DNA of 64,000 bases from positions 1,370,119-1,434,118 of the forward strand of contig NC_014297.1 in assembly GCF_000196895.1 (NCBI RefSeq), in the 5' to 3' direction. Positions 43,676 to 52,356 of the stretch are shown here, in pieces. A program made the translations under genes and the position numbers. A model generated the notes under the pieces. It saw only the letters and a list, made by a program, of their open reading frames with translations. It had not been told where the DNA came from and ran no database searches. This DNA is from Halalkalicoccus jeotgali B3 (GTDB lineage Archaea; Halobacteriota; Halobacteria; Halobacteriales; Halalkalicoccaceae). Every line of letters starts with the position of its first letter. The first letter of the stretch is position 1.

Positions 43676-43677
43676 TC

Positions 43678-44670
43678 CTAGGGAACGAGCACGACCTTGC
43701 CGCTGCTCTGGCGGTTCTCGATGTACGCGTGGGCGTCGGCCGCCTCCTCCAGAGCGAACGTCTCGCCGACGACGACCGATAGCTCGCCCGACGCGAAGCC
43801 CTCGGTCAGGTCCTCGACGGCCGAGAACACCCGTTCGGGCGCCTGTTGGCTCGCTTTCCCGAGATGGTAGCCGATCACCGAGTTGTTCCCGAAGAAGAGC
43901 CGGGGCGTCTCCACCCGACCGGGTTCGCCGCTCGCCACGCCGTACGTGACGATCCGGCCGAAGGGCGCGAGCGACTCGACGCTCCGCTCGAAGCTCCGGC
44001 CGCCGACCCCGTCGAGGACGAGGTCCAGTCCCTCCGCCGTGATCTCCCTTACCGCCGCCGGGAGGTCGGCCTCGGTGTAGTTGATCGGGTGCTCACAGCT
44101 CAGATCGCTCGCCAGATCGAGTTTCTCCTGTGTGCTCGCGGTGCCGAAGACCTCCGCGCCCGCCCGCGAGGCGAGTTGGACGGCGGCGGTTCCGACCCCG
44201 CCGGCAGCGGCGTGGATCAACACCCGCTCGCCCTCCTTCAGGCCGCCCCACTCGAACAGGCAGTTGTGGGCGGTGAGATACTGGACGGGAAAGCCGGCGG
44301 CCTCCTCGAAGTCCATTCCCTCGGGGATAGGAAACAGCGCCTCGACGTCGGCGACGGCGTACTCCGCGTAGCCGCCCCGCCCGATCAGCCCGACCACGCG
44401 ATCGCCCTCCGAGAGGTCGGTTCCCCCGGCGTCGCTGACGATGCCAGCGACCTCCATGCCTGGCGTGAACGGGGGCTGGGGACCGCCGGGGTACTCCCCG
44501 CGTCGCTGCATGACGTCCGCGAAGTTGATCCCGGCCGCACGCACTTCGAGTTCGACCTCCCCCTCGCCGGGGTCGGGCCGGTCGATCTCGCTCGTTTCGA
44601 GCGCGTCGCTGTCGCCGAACTCCGAGACGGTGATCGCATTCACGTCACCCGGTTGGGTCGCTAGGGCCAT
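43678..44670 (-). CDS. Quinone oxidoreductase-like (MDR family) dehydrogenase
   Basis: A 330-residue NADPH-dependent medium-chain reductase of the zinc-free quinone oxidoreductase branch. Seen: AAGINFADVMQRRGEYPGG, FTPGMEVAGIVSDAG, and the Rossmann motif HAAAGGVGTAAVQLASR (about 155-171). The structural zinc Cys cluster of alcohol dehydrogenases is absent. It may reduce quinones or alpha,beta-unsaturated carbonyls. It is divergent from the carotenoid oxygenase with a 43-base spacer. Confidence 0.9.
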   Translation of the reverse strand: MALATQPGDVNAITVSEFGDSDALETSEIDRPDPGEGEVELEVRAAGINFADVMQRRGEYPGGPQPPFTPGMEVAGIVSDAGGTDLSEGDRVVGLIGRGGYAEYAVADVEALFPIPEGMDFEEAAGFPVQYLTAHNCLFEWGGLKEGERVLIHAAAGGVGTAAVQLASRAGAEVFGTASTQEKLDLASDLSCEHPINYTEADLPAAVREITAEGLDLVLDGVGGRSFERSVESLAPFGRIVTYGVASGEPGRVETPRLFFGNNSVIGYHLGKASQQAPERVFSAVEDLTEGFASGELSVVVGETFALEEAADAHAYIENRQSSGKVVLVP

Positions 44671-44713
44671 AAAACGGGGCCAGAGCTATGCGCCGCGGCG
44701 TCGTGTCCTCGCC

Positions 44714-46123
44714 ATGGCAGATCACCGCCTCGGGTTTCGATCCTTCGACGAGGAGACCGATTCCCTATCGCTCGAGGTCATGGGGGAGCTTCCCGACTGG
44801 CTCTCGGGGACGCTCTATCGGAACGGACCCGGCCGCTTCGAGGTCGGGGATCGGACGCTGACCCACTGGTTCGACGGGTTCGCGCTGCTGCGGCGCTTTG
44901 CGTTCCGCGATGGGGGGGTCGAGTACTCGAGTCGGTTCCTCGACAGCGACGCCTACCGGGCAACACAGGACGGCGAGCTTCGCTACGGGGAGTTCGGCAC
45001 GGTCCCTTCGCGGTCGCTGTTTGATCGGTTCCGAACCCTCTTTGGCGGCGCCCAGACCGACAACGCCTCGATCACGGTCCGCCACCGCGCGGGCGAACAC
45101 CGTGCGGTGACCGAGACGGCCCGCGAGGTCGCCTTCGATCCCGCGGACCTCTCGACACTCGGTCACCGGACAGGAGCGGTCGGGGCGACCGGCACTATCG
45201 CCCACGACCACTACGACGGCGTTCAGGAGGAGTGGGTCGGCCTCGGGACGCGCCTCGGTCGCAGATCGGGCTACGTCCTCTATCGCGACCCCGACGACGG
45301 CGCCGTCGAGGAGATCGTCCGCATCGAGCGCGCCGAACCCGCCTACGTCCACAGCTTCGCGCTGACGGATCACTACGCCGTCCTCACCGAACACCCGCTC
45401 AGGACCGCCCCGCGGCGCCTGCTCGCGGACCGACCCTACGCCGAGAGCTTCCGGTGGTATCCCGGGCGCGAGACCCGGTTTCTCGTCGTCGACCGTCGCG
45501 ACGGCGAAGTGGTCGCCGAACCCGGCGTTTCGCCGTTTTTCACCTTCCACCACGTCGACGCCTTCGAGCGGGGCGAGGAGCTCTTCGTGGATCTGATCGC
45601 CTACGAGGACCACTCGATCGTCCCCGCGCTCTCGCTCTCGAACCTCCGGTCGCGGGAACCCGACGTCCCGGCCGGCGAACTCAGGCGGTATCGGATCGAC
45701 CTCGAAACCGGGCGTGCGGAGGGACGGCCCATCGTCGAGGGCGGGATCGAGTTCCCCACGATCCACTACGCCGAGGCGAACCTCCACCCCTACCGCTTTT
45801 GCTACGGCGTCGGATCGGAGACGGCGTTCAACGACCGCCTCCGGAAGGTCGACGTCGAACACGGAACCGACCGGGTCTGGGAATCGGAGGGGATCCACCC
45901 GGGCGAAGCGCTGTTCGTCCCCCGACCCGACGGGGAGCGCGAGGACGACGGCGTCCTGCTCTCGGTCGCGCTCGACGTCGCGGAGGAGCGTTCCTGTGTG
46001 CTCGTCCTCGATGCGACCGAGTTCGAGGAACTCGCCCGCGCGTACCTCCCCCACGTGCTCCCGTTCGACTTCCACGGCACCTTCGACGCGGACGGCGAGG
46101 AGCCGGTTCCGTCGATGAGTTAG
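44714..46123 (+). CDS. Carotenoid oxygenase (RPE65/CCD family)
   Basis: A 469-residue seven-bladed propeller iron enzyme that cleaves carotenoids at a double bond. The start GTLYRNGPGRFEVG and HWFDGFALLRRF are classic, and the four iron-binding His fit TGTIAHDHYDG, AYVHSFALTDHYAV, FFTFHHVDAFE and LPFDFHGTFDADG at the C-terminus. In a haloarchaeon it may process bacterioruberin precursors or produce retinal, but archaeal retinal is usually made by the Brp/Blh membrane enzyme. Overlaps the LLM gene stop by 4 bases (convergent). Confidence 0.9.
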   Translation: MADHRLGFRSFDEETDSLSLEVMGELPDWLSGTLYRNGPGRFEVGDRTLTHWFDGFALLRRFAFRDGGVEYSSRFLDSDAYRATQDGELRYGEFGTVPSRSLFDRFRTLFGGAQTDNASITVRHRAGEHRAVTETAREVAFDPADLSTLGHRTGAVGATGTIAHDHYDGVQEEWVGLGTRLGRRSGYVLYRDPDDGAVEEIVRIERAEPAYVHSFALTDHYAVLTEHPLRTAPRRLLADRPYAESFRWYPGRETRFLVVDRRDGEVVAEPGVSPFFTFHHVDAFERGEELFVDLIAYEDHSIVPALSLSNLRSREPDVPAGELRRYRIDLETGRAEGRPIVEGGIEFPTIHYAEANLHPYRFCYGVGSETAFNDRLRKVDVEHGTDRVWESEGIHPGEALFVPRPDGEREDDGVLLSVALDVAEERSCVLVLDATEFEELARAYLPHVLPFDFHGTFDADGEEPVPSMS

Positions 46124-47118
46124 GGCGCGAGCGTGTCGATCGTCGCTTCGATCTCGTCCTCACTCGCCCCGCGGGGAAAGCTCACTGCGACGGCGTCGAG
46201 CCCCTCGACGGCCTCGAAGCGCTCGATCGTCTCGCGGGCCTCCTCGGGCGTGCCCGCTGCACAGAGGTCGTCGAGCAACTCGTCGGGGATCGCCGCCAAC
46301 GCCGCCTCGCGATCGCCGCTGCCCCACGCCGAGGCGACGGCGTTCGCTTCCTCCTCGTAGCCCTGGCGGGCCAGCGACTCGCGGTAGTAGGTGCCCATCC
46401 CGCCGACGTAGAAGGCGGTGTGCTGGCGAGCGAGTTCGCGAGCGCGCTCGCGGTCCGCTAGGGCACAGCAGGTCAGCGAGAGGGTCGTCCGTAGCTCGGC
46501 AGGATCTCGATCCCCTAGTTCCGCACCCCGTTCGAGGTCGGCGAGCCGGTCCCGGATGCCGTCGGGCGTGAAGACGACGGCGTGCCACCCGTCCCCGAAC
46601 CGACCGGCGAGTTCGACCGACTTCGGGCCGAGCCCGGCGACGTCGATTCCGGGCGCGGTTTCGGGGGGGTCGCTCCGGAGTCGGAACCCCGAGAGTCCGA
46701 ATATCTCGCCGTCGTACTCGACGCGCTCGCCGGAGAGTACTCGCCGGACGATCTCGACGGTCTCGCGGGTCCGCTTGAGTGGCCGCTCGAAGGACTCGCC
46801 GTGCCAGCCTTCGATCACGGCGGGGCCGCTCGGGCCGATCCCGAGGCGGAATCGCCCCTCGCTCACCTCTTGGAGGGTCGCGGCAGTCTGACCGATCAGC
46901 GCCGGCGAGCGCGAGTAAACGGGAAGGATACTCGCACCCAACCCGACCGAGTCGGTGCGCTCGGCGATGACCGCGAGCACGGTCGCGGCGTCCCGGCCCC
47001 ACGTCTCGGGAAGCCAGACCCGGTCGTAGCCCGTTCGCTCGGCCCGCCGCGCGTCGGCGACCAGCGAGTCGACCCCCGATTGGGCGGCCACGGGCAGGTG
47101 GACGTCCCGGGCCGTCAT
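46120..47118 (-). CDS. LLM-class flavin/F420-dependent oxidoreductase
   Basis: A 332-residue TIM-barrel oxidoreductase of the luciferase-like family; archaeal members use F420. Seen: GYDRVWLPETWGRDAATVLA, VGLGASILPVYSRSPALIGQ, RFRLGIGPSGPAVIEGWHG and IDVAGLGPKSVELAGRFGDG. The non-prolyl cis-peptide region GLGASI matches the fold. The substrate is unknown. Convergent to the carotenoid oxygenase and followed upstream by the R2lox-like gene in the same direction. Confidence 0.88.
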   Translation of the reverse strand: MTARDVHLPVAAQSGVDSLVADARRAERTGYDRVWLPETWGRDAATVLAVIAERTDSVGLGASILPVYSRSPALIGQTAATLQEVSEGRFRLGIGPSGPAVIEGWHGESFERPLKRTRETVEIVRRVLSGERVEYDGEIFGLSGFRLRSDPPETAPGIDVAGLGPKSVELAGRFGDGWHAVVFTPDGIRDRLADLERGAELGDRDPAELRTTLSLTCCALADRERARELARQHTAFYVGGMGTYYRESLARQGYEEEANAVASAWGSGDREAALAAIPDELLDDLCAAGTPEEARETIERFEAVEGLDAVAVSFPRGASEDEIEATIDTLAP

Positions 47119-47184
47119 TCGAAACTCACCGAGAGTTGTGCGTGCATACTCCCGGGAGGAGGGCGGCTCACTAAAAGAGCGGGG

Positions 47185-48078
47185 TCATTCGATCGAGACG
47201 AGGTCCTCGACGTCGGGGATCTCGGCGCTCGTCGTCGAGAGCTGTTCCATACGTTGCAGGTGTTTTTCGGCGGCATAGGCGGTCAGTTCCTCCTCGCCGA
47301 GTCCGGCGCCGTTCTCGCTTGCGGCCGCGGTCGCGGCGACCTCCTGGGTGAGGGGCAACAGTCCGTTGACGGTCCCGTGGATCACGTCGATCGAAACCCC
47401 CTGCCGTTCGACGAGTTCCTTGAGTTTGGCCATGCCGAAGCCGACGTGTCTGCCCTCGTCGCCGCGGATCTCGGTGAACCCGTCGACCAGCCCCGGCAAC
47501 AGCGGGAGCTCGGGAATCTCGCCGCTGTAACTGGTCTGGACGGCATAGTAGCCCGTCTGGGCTATGACCCCTTCGATGGTCAGGTGGTAGTGACAGAGCG
47601 CCCGGGCGCGGTTTTCGGGCGTGTCCTCTTTGAGGACCCGATCCATCGCGCGCTCGTTTCGCTCGAACAGGTCGTGATAGGCCTCGAAGAACCACCGGTC
47701 ATCGAGCGGCGAGGTCCGTTCGAGTCCGCGGTCCTCCTCGGCGGGATGGATCACCGCCCGCCAGTATCGATCGAAGAAATCAGCGTGTTTTGCCTCCTCG
47801 TAGAGCTGGGTCGTGACGAACATCTGGTCCTCGATCCCCTCCAGAACCACCGCCAGTGGCGCGAGGTCCTCCGTGACCGCGGCCTCGCCCGCCCCGAACA
47901 GCGCGAGCGTCCGCCGGAGGTCCGTAAACGTCGCTCCGTCGAGCTGAGAGAGCCGCTCGCGATCCACACTCAGATCGATCTCGGCGGGATCCCAGTGGCG
48001 CTCGACGGCGTTGCGATAGTATCGATACGTCCGTCGGCCCCGGTTCAGAGCAGTGTCTCCTCCCGCGGTTCGATTCAT
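47185..48078 (-). CDS. R2-like ligand-binding oxidase (R2lox) / ferritin-like
   Basis: A 297-residue ferritin-like di-metal protein related to the ribonucleotide reductase R2 subunit. Metal-ligand helices: EGIEDQMFVTTQLYEEAKHADFF (shown by its core EEAKH), HLTIEGVIAQTGYY and EIRGDEGRHVGFGMAK. Loss of the R2 radical Tyr context, and the overall length, point to the R2lox branch, which holds a Mn/Fe site and a bound lipid. ATG at 48078 is favoured; a longer frame exists upstream. It is divergent from glutaredoxin. Confidence 0.82.
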   Translation of the reverse strand: MNRTAGGDTALNRGRRTYRYYRNAVERHWDPAEIDLSVDRERLSQLDGATFTDLRRTLALFGAGEAAVTEDLAPLAVVLEGIEDQMFVTTQLYEEAKHADFFDRYWRAVIHPAEEDRGLERTSPLDDRWFFEAYHDLFERNERAMDRVLKEDTPENRARALCHYHLTIEGVIAQTGYYAVQTSYSGEIPELPLLPGLVDGFTEIRGDEGRHVGFGMAKLKELVERQGVSIDVIHGTVNGLLPLTQEVAATAAASENGAGLGEEELTAYAAEKHLQRMEQLSTTSAEIPDVEDLVSIE

Positions 48079-48157
48079 ATACCCACCTAGTTCATTTTGA
48101 ATAAAAGGGTATTGCATGCGGAGTTGACTTTTTACCGTTGGATACCCATCGTCCGGC

Positions 48158-48397
48158 ATGTCCGTTCGGCTGTACCAACTCGACGGCTGTCCGTACTGTG
48201 AGAAGGTCGCTGATCGTCTCGACGAACTGGGCGTCGAGTACGAGAGCGAGTGGGTGGAGGCGCTTCACTCGAGGCGAAACGAGGTCAAACGGGTCTCCGG
48301 TCAGCGCGGCGTTCCGGTGCTGGTCGACGAGGAGTACGGGATCACGATGCCCGAGTCCGAGCGGATCCTCGAGTTCGTCGATCGAACCTACGCGTGA
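48158..48397 (+). CDS. Glutaredoxin-like protein
   Basis: A 79-residue thioredoxin-fold protein with the CPYC active site in QLDGCPYCEKVADRL (Cys11 and Cys14) and the cis-Pro in RGVPVLVDEEYG. It probably reduces disulfides or serves as electron donor with small thiols in the cytosol. It is divergent from the R2lox-like gene with an 79-base spacer that contains a TATA-like tttttacc (48128-48135). Confidence 0.9.
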   Translation: MSVRLYQLDGCPYCEKVADRLDELGVEYESEWVEALHSRRNEVKRVSGQRGVPVLVDEEYGITMPESERILEFVDRTYA

Positions 48398-48412
48398 GAC
48401 GACCACGACCGC

Positions 48413-49435
48413 TCACAGCGGGCTCGGGGCAACCGTCGTGCCGGGGGTCGGAGTGGCCTTCTGGAGGGCTGTTTCGGCGATGTTCACGCCGTAATCGCCG
48501 ATCCGCGACAGCGAGTCGACGATCAGCCCCAGCTGTTGAGCGTCGGCGGGGTCGACGGTTCTAAGCCGTTCGTCGATCGTCCGCGTCCGCTCGTCCAGTT
48601 CCGTCGCCCGCGCGAGCGTCGTCGTCGCGAGTTCGGTCGCTCGCTCGTGGTCCTCGACGAGAAACGCGTCCATCGCGTCCTCGACGATGGCCCGCGACTC
48701 GCTCTCAAGGCCCGAGAGTGGCTCGCGGACGTTTTCGGGGAGGGACTCGATGTCGTCGCCGTGGCGTGCGATCTTGACGGCGTGATCGGCGATGCGTTCG
48801 ATCTGTCTGGCACAGGTCCGGTAGTCGAAACAGGTCTCCCGACCGAGGTTGATCGCGGCAGCAGAGCGCGGATCGCGCAACACGGATCGGAACAGCCGCG
48901 AGGTCACGTACCAGAGCCTATCGACGTCGTCGTCCCGGTCGGCGATCCCGGGCGCGTAGTCGGGGCCGTCCTCGAACAACCCGTCGACAGCGTCCTCGAG
49001 CATCGACAGCGAGAGCAGGCGCATCTGCATCACGGTGTCATGAAGCGACAGCTCCGAAGAATCGAGCAAGTCCTGCAGGACGATCCGGTCGGTCGTTTCG
49101 GTGCTGACCTCGAATCCGACGAGCGAAGTCGCGGTTCGTCGAACCGCACGGCGTTGCTCGCCCGAGATCTGCTCGGCTTTCACGTCCACCTCATCGAAAC
49201 CGTTGATGTACAGGGTGACGATGCGACTCTCGAGTTCCTGGGGCGCCATCCCCTCGATCGAGAGCGTGACACCCGTCGTACTCGCCCCGTCGACGGGTGT
49301 CGCGACCAGCGTCTCGCCCTCGGGGTAGAAGGTCAGTTCGCTTCCCGCTTCGATCCCCGTCTCCGTCGCCCACTCCTTCGGCAGGGAGACGGTGAAGGTC
49401 GACCCGCCCGTGATCTGAACCTTGCGAACCTCCAT
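48413..49435 (-). CDS. PhoU-domain protein with SpoVT/AbrB DNA-binding domain
   Basis: A 340-residue regulator. The N-terminal swapped-hairpin AbrB domain (MEVRKVQITGGSTFTVSLPKEW, about 1-45; quoted by its first residues) binds DNA. Two PhoU helical repeats follow (about 100-215 and 230-330), with DHAVKIARHGD and IGDYGVNIAETAL as metal-binding signature helices. Such proteins control phosphate uptake genes in haloarchaea. TATA-like elements (gcttatg and tatatatt, about 49460-49485) precede the ATG. Divergent from pstB. Confidence 0.88.
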   Translation of the reverse strand: MEVRKVQITGGSTFTVSLPKEWATETGIEAGSELTFYPEGETLVATPVDGASTTGVTLSIEGMAPQELESRIVTLYINGFDEVDVKAEQISGEQRRAVRRTATSLVGFEVSTETTDRIVLQDLLDSSELSLHDTVMQMRLLSLSMLEDAVDGLFEDGPDYAPGIADRDDDVDRLWYVTSRLFRSVLRDPRSAAAINLGRETCFDYRTCARQIERIADHAVKIARHGDDIESLPENVREPLSGLESESRAIVEDAMDAFLVEDHERATELATTTLARATELDERTRTIDERLRTVDPADAQQLGLIVDSLSRIGDYGVNIAETALQKATPTPGTTVAPSPL

Positions 49436-49933
49436 ACCCCTTCGTTCGACCGTCAGTACATAAGCTCTTCCATAAATATATAGTATTCGTGGATGGTGGA
49501 CGATTCAAGCGGTTTTCCCCAACCGACTACACGATCGATGGGCTCTATCGAAGTCCCCCACTACGACTGATCTCCCGAGCCACCCGAAATAACCCGATAG
49601 AGGTCCTTTAGATACCACATAATATCCGAGGCACGAACGGTCCCTTTCGAGCGTCCCGAACGAATACTAATCTGTATAGAGATATAGATATACGGACTAC
49701 TATATATCTCTATTAGAAGGGTACTTCATGCCGGTCGTACTGTGTTCGATCGACGACCGGCCTCCCGTATCGGGGATCCCACGGGTACTACGGAGGCGGG
49801 TGTGGCCTCGACGTTTCGGACCCGCGATCCCCCGTTCGGTCGGTTACAGTTCGACGGCGGGGGCGTTCGATTCCCTGTCGGAAGTTCGTCGGAGGCGCCG
49901 TCGGTCGAGATGGAGCCGATCGAGTCCGTAACC
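49436..49933. other. 498-base spacer between phoU-abrB and pstB
   Basis: The left part holds the AbrB-gene promoter (two TATA-like tracts). The middle (about 49560-49720) is AT-rich and non-coding, with an inverted repeat at 49678-49711 and a TATA-like tatatatc. A 67-codon frame from ATG 49728 to TAA 49931 would sit at leaderless distance from that box and stops 2 bases before pstB, but its product is Arg/Ser/Pro-rich and looks non-genic. pstS, pstC and pstA would normally be here. Confidence 0.55.
49678..49711. promoter_or_regulatory. Inverted repeat next to a TATA element upstream of pstB
   Basis: Perfect 9-base arms, agagatata (49678-49686) and tatatctct (49703-49711), 16 bases apart. The right arm overlaps the TATA-like tract (tatatatc, 49701-49708). 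The position over a promoter fits a repressor site, perhaps the phosphate regulator encoded divergently. Structure is seen; the role is inferred. Confidence 0.5.
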
Positions 49934-50770
49934 ATGTCATCACAGAAATCACCCCGGCAGTCGAAGCCCGAGATCCGGACCGAGATCGAAATCGATCGAG
50001 ACGACCGCTCGATTCGATCCGTCGACACCGTTCTCGAATCGAGGGACCTAGCGGTGTACTACGGCGAGGAGCAGGCGCTTCAGCCCACGAGGATGGGAAT
50101 CCCGGAACACCAGGTCACGGCGATCATCGGACCCTCCGGCTGTGGGAAGTCCACCTTCCTGCGCTCGATCAACCGCATGAACGACCTCATCGACGTCGCC
50201 CGGGTCGAGGGCGAGCTCCTCTTTCGGGGCAAGAACGTCTACGACCAAGACGTCGATTCCGTCGCCCTGCGCCGCCGCATCGGCATGGTCTTCCAGAAAC
50301 CGAACCCGTTCCCGAAATCCATTCGGGACAACGTCGCCTACGGGCTGAAAGTCCAGGGCGAAGAGGTCACCGACGAGAAGATCGAGCGCGCGCTCAAACA
50401 CGCGGCCCTCTGGGAGGAAGTCAAAGACAAACTCGACTCCTCAGGGCTGGATCTCTCCGGGGGGCAGCAACAACGATTGTGTATCGCCCGGGCGATCGCG
50501 CCCGACCCGGAGGTGATCCTGATGGACGAGCCCGCGAGCGCGCTCGATCCCGTCGCCACCTCGAAGATCGAGGACCTGATCGAGGACCTCGCCCGCGATT
50601 ATACGGTCGTGATCGTCACCCACAACATGCAGCAAGCCGCCCGCATCAGCGACAAAACCGCCGTGTTCCTCACCGGCGGGGAACTCGTCGAGTTCGGCGA
50701 CACCAACAAGGTCTTCGAAAATCCGGAAAATCAGCAGGTCGAGGACTACATCACCGGTAAGTTCGGATAG
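49934..50770 (+). CDS. pstB: Phosphate ABC transporter ATPase PstB
   Basis: Cytoplasmic ATPase of the high-affinity phosphate importer. Walker [20 protein letters not shown] (about 73-91) with the Pst-specific NRMND, the Q-loop [13 protein letters not shown] typical of PstB, signature [14 protein letters not shown], and Walker [14 protein letters not shown] are complete. The N-terminal 40 residues are acidic and variable. ATG at 49934 is chosen; upstream in-frame starts (49742, 49913) are possible. The permease genes pstC and pstA and receptor pstS are not beside it. Confidence 0.93.
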   Translation: MSSQKSPRQSKPEIRTEIEIDRDDRSIRSVDTVLESRDLAVYYGEEQALQPTRMGIPEHQVTAIIGPSGCGKSTFLRSINRMNDLIDVARVEGELLFRGKNVYDQDVDSVALRRRIGMVFQKPNPFPKSIRDNVAYGLKVQGEEVTDEKIERALKHAALWEEVKDKLDSSGLDLSGGQQQRLCIARAIAPDPEVILMDEPASALDPVATSKIEDLIEDLARDYTVVIVTHNMQQAARISDKTAVFLTGGELVEFGDTNKVFENPENQQVEDYITGKFG

Positions 50771-51439
50771 ATGGCCCGAAACGAGTATCAGAGTCGTCTC
50801 GATGACCTCCGCAAGGAGGTCCTTCACATGAGCGAGGTCGTCCGCGAGCGCCTCGGGATCGCATTACAGGCGCTTTCGGAGCGAAACGACGAACTAGGAC
50901 GTGAAGTACTCGAACGCGACGCCGAGGTCAACGAGATGTACCTCGAACTCGAACGCGAGTGCACCGACCTGATCGCGCTCCAACAGCCCGTCGCGGGCGA
51001 CCTGCGCTTTATCGCAGCCTCCTTTAAGATCATCACCGATTTGGAGCGGGTCGCGGATCTCGCGACCAACCTCGGAGCCTACGCGGGACGGGCCGAACGG
51101 GAGATCCTGCCCGACGTCGACGTCGCGTACATCGGCGAACGCGTCGACGAGGCGGTCGGTGAGGCGATGGCTGCGTACGCCGAGGAGGACGCCGACGCCT
51201 GCTATCTGATCGCCGAGCACGACGACGAGATCGACGATCTCTGTGAACGTGCGAGCGAACTCGTCATCCGGGACCTGATCGACGGGGATCGCGAGGACGC
51301 CGACGCCGAAGGGGTCTTCTCGGAGGTCTCGCGGCTCCTATTGACAGTTCGGGACCTCGAACGCGTCGGCGACCATGCGGTCAACATCGCCGCACGCACC
51401 CTGTACATGGTCGAGAACGACGACGAACTCATCTACTGA
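50771..51439 (+). CDS. phoU: Phosphate-signalling protein PhoU
   Basis: A 222-residue regulator made of two three-helix PhoU repeats. The metal-binding signatures ITDLERVADLATNLG and VRDLERVGDHAVNIA (E-R-x-x-D-x-x-x-N) are at about 85-99 and 192-206. It begins directly after the pstB stop (no gap), so the two are an operon. It normally controls the Pst channel and phosphate signalling. A second PhoU-containing regulator is divergent upstream. Confidence 0.93.
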   Translation: MARNEYQSRLDDLRKEVLHMSEVVRERLGIALQALSERNDELGREVLERDAEVNEMYLELERECTDLIALQQPVAGDLRFIAASFKIITDLERVADLATNLGAYAGRAEREILPDVDVAYIGERVDEAVGEAMAAYAEEDADACYLIAEHDDEIDDLCERASELVIRDLIDGDREDADAEGVFSEVSRLLLTVRDLERVGDHAVNIAARTLYMVENDDELIY

Positions 51440-51502
51440 GACGCGGACGGCGGGTCGAGGAACGACAAGCTATAACCCGGTCAGTCCCGACGGCTTTACT
51501 CG

Positions 51503-52354
51503 ATGACCTCCCTTCTCGTCACGGGCGCGAGCGGGCTTCTCGGGCGGTGTCTCCTCGACGCCGAGTGGAGTGGCGGCCGCGTCGTCGGGACCTACTACAC
51601 GACCCCGATCGAGTCGGGCCACGAGACGGTTCACCTCGACGTTCGGGACGGCGAGGCTGTTGCCCGCCTCGTCGAACGTGTCGATCCCGACGTCGTGATC
51701 CACAGTGCCGCCGCCACGAGCGTCGAGGCCTGCGAGGACGATCCCAAGCTAGCTCACGGGACCAACGCGCGCGGGACGAAACACGTCGTTGACGCCGCGA
51801 CGGCGGTCGGTGCGCGGGTGATCTACCCCTCGACGGCGTACGTCTTCGGCGACGGTGGGCCCGTCCACGCCGAGGACGACGAGCCGGCCCCGATGAACCG
51901 CTACGGCCGCTCGAAACTCGACGGCGAGCGGTACGTGCAGGCCGCATCCCCGGAAAACACGATCGTGCGCTTCTGTGTCGTCGTGAACCTCGGGCCGGCC
52001 GATAGCCCGGATTTCGGAAGCTGGGTCCGGGGGCGGCTCGAATCCGGCGAGCGGGTTCGGTTGATCGACGATCAGGAGATCACGCCGACGGTGCTCTCGG
52101 ACGCGATCGACGCGCTGGGATATCTCGTCGAACACGAGACGGCGGGGGTCTTTCACGTCGCCTCCCCCGACCGGCTGACGCGCTACGAACTGGGTGTCGA
52201 GATCGCACGTAGACACGGTCTCGACCCGGATTTACTCGAGGCGATCCCGATAGCAGAGATGGACTGGCAGGCGCCGCGGCCGGATCACCTCTGTTTAGGT
52301 GCCGAAAAGCTAAGTCAGTACGGCTACCAAACGACAAGAATACGGACAGAGTGA
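51503..52354 (+). CDS. RmlD-like SDR sugar-nucleotide reductase
   Basis: A 283-residue extended short-chain dehydrogenase, similar to dTDP-4-dehydrorhamnose reductase. NADP motif TGASGLLGRCLL (about 7-18), the loop AAATSVEACEDDPKLA, and catalytic Tyr-Lys in MNRYGRSKLDGERYV (YxxxK, about 132-136). Its stop lies 2 bases before the gmd ATG, so it probably reduces the 4-keto sugar that Gmd makes, giving GDP-rhamnose or a similar 6-deoxy sugar. TATA-like gctataac (51469-51476) is about 30 bases upstream. Confidence 0.87.
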   Translation: MTSLLVTGASGLLGRCLLDAEWSGGRVVGTYYTTPIESGHETVHLDVRDGEAVARLVERVDPDVVIHSAAATSVEACEDDPKLAHGTNARGTKHVVDAATAVGARVIYPSTAYVFGDGGPVHAEDDEPAPMNRYGRSKLDGERYVQAASPENTIVRFCVVVNLGPADSPDFGSWVRGRLESGERVRLIDDQEITPTVLSDAIDALGYLVEHETAGVFHVASPDRLTRYELGVEIARRHGLDPDLLEAIPIAEMDWQAPRPDHLCLGAEKLSQYGYQTTRIRTE

Positions 52355-52356
52355 CT

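Noticed and set aside
49728-49931. 67-codon frame before pstB as a real gene
   Set aside because: The product is Arg/Ser/Pro-rich with no family likeness. The good promoter spacing keeps it as a finding, not as a gene.
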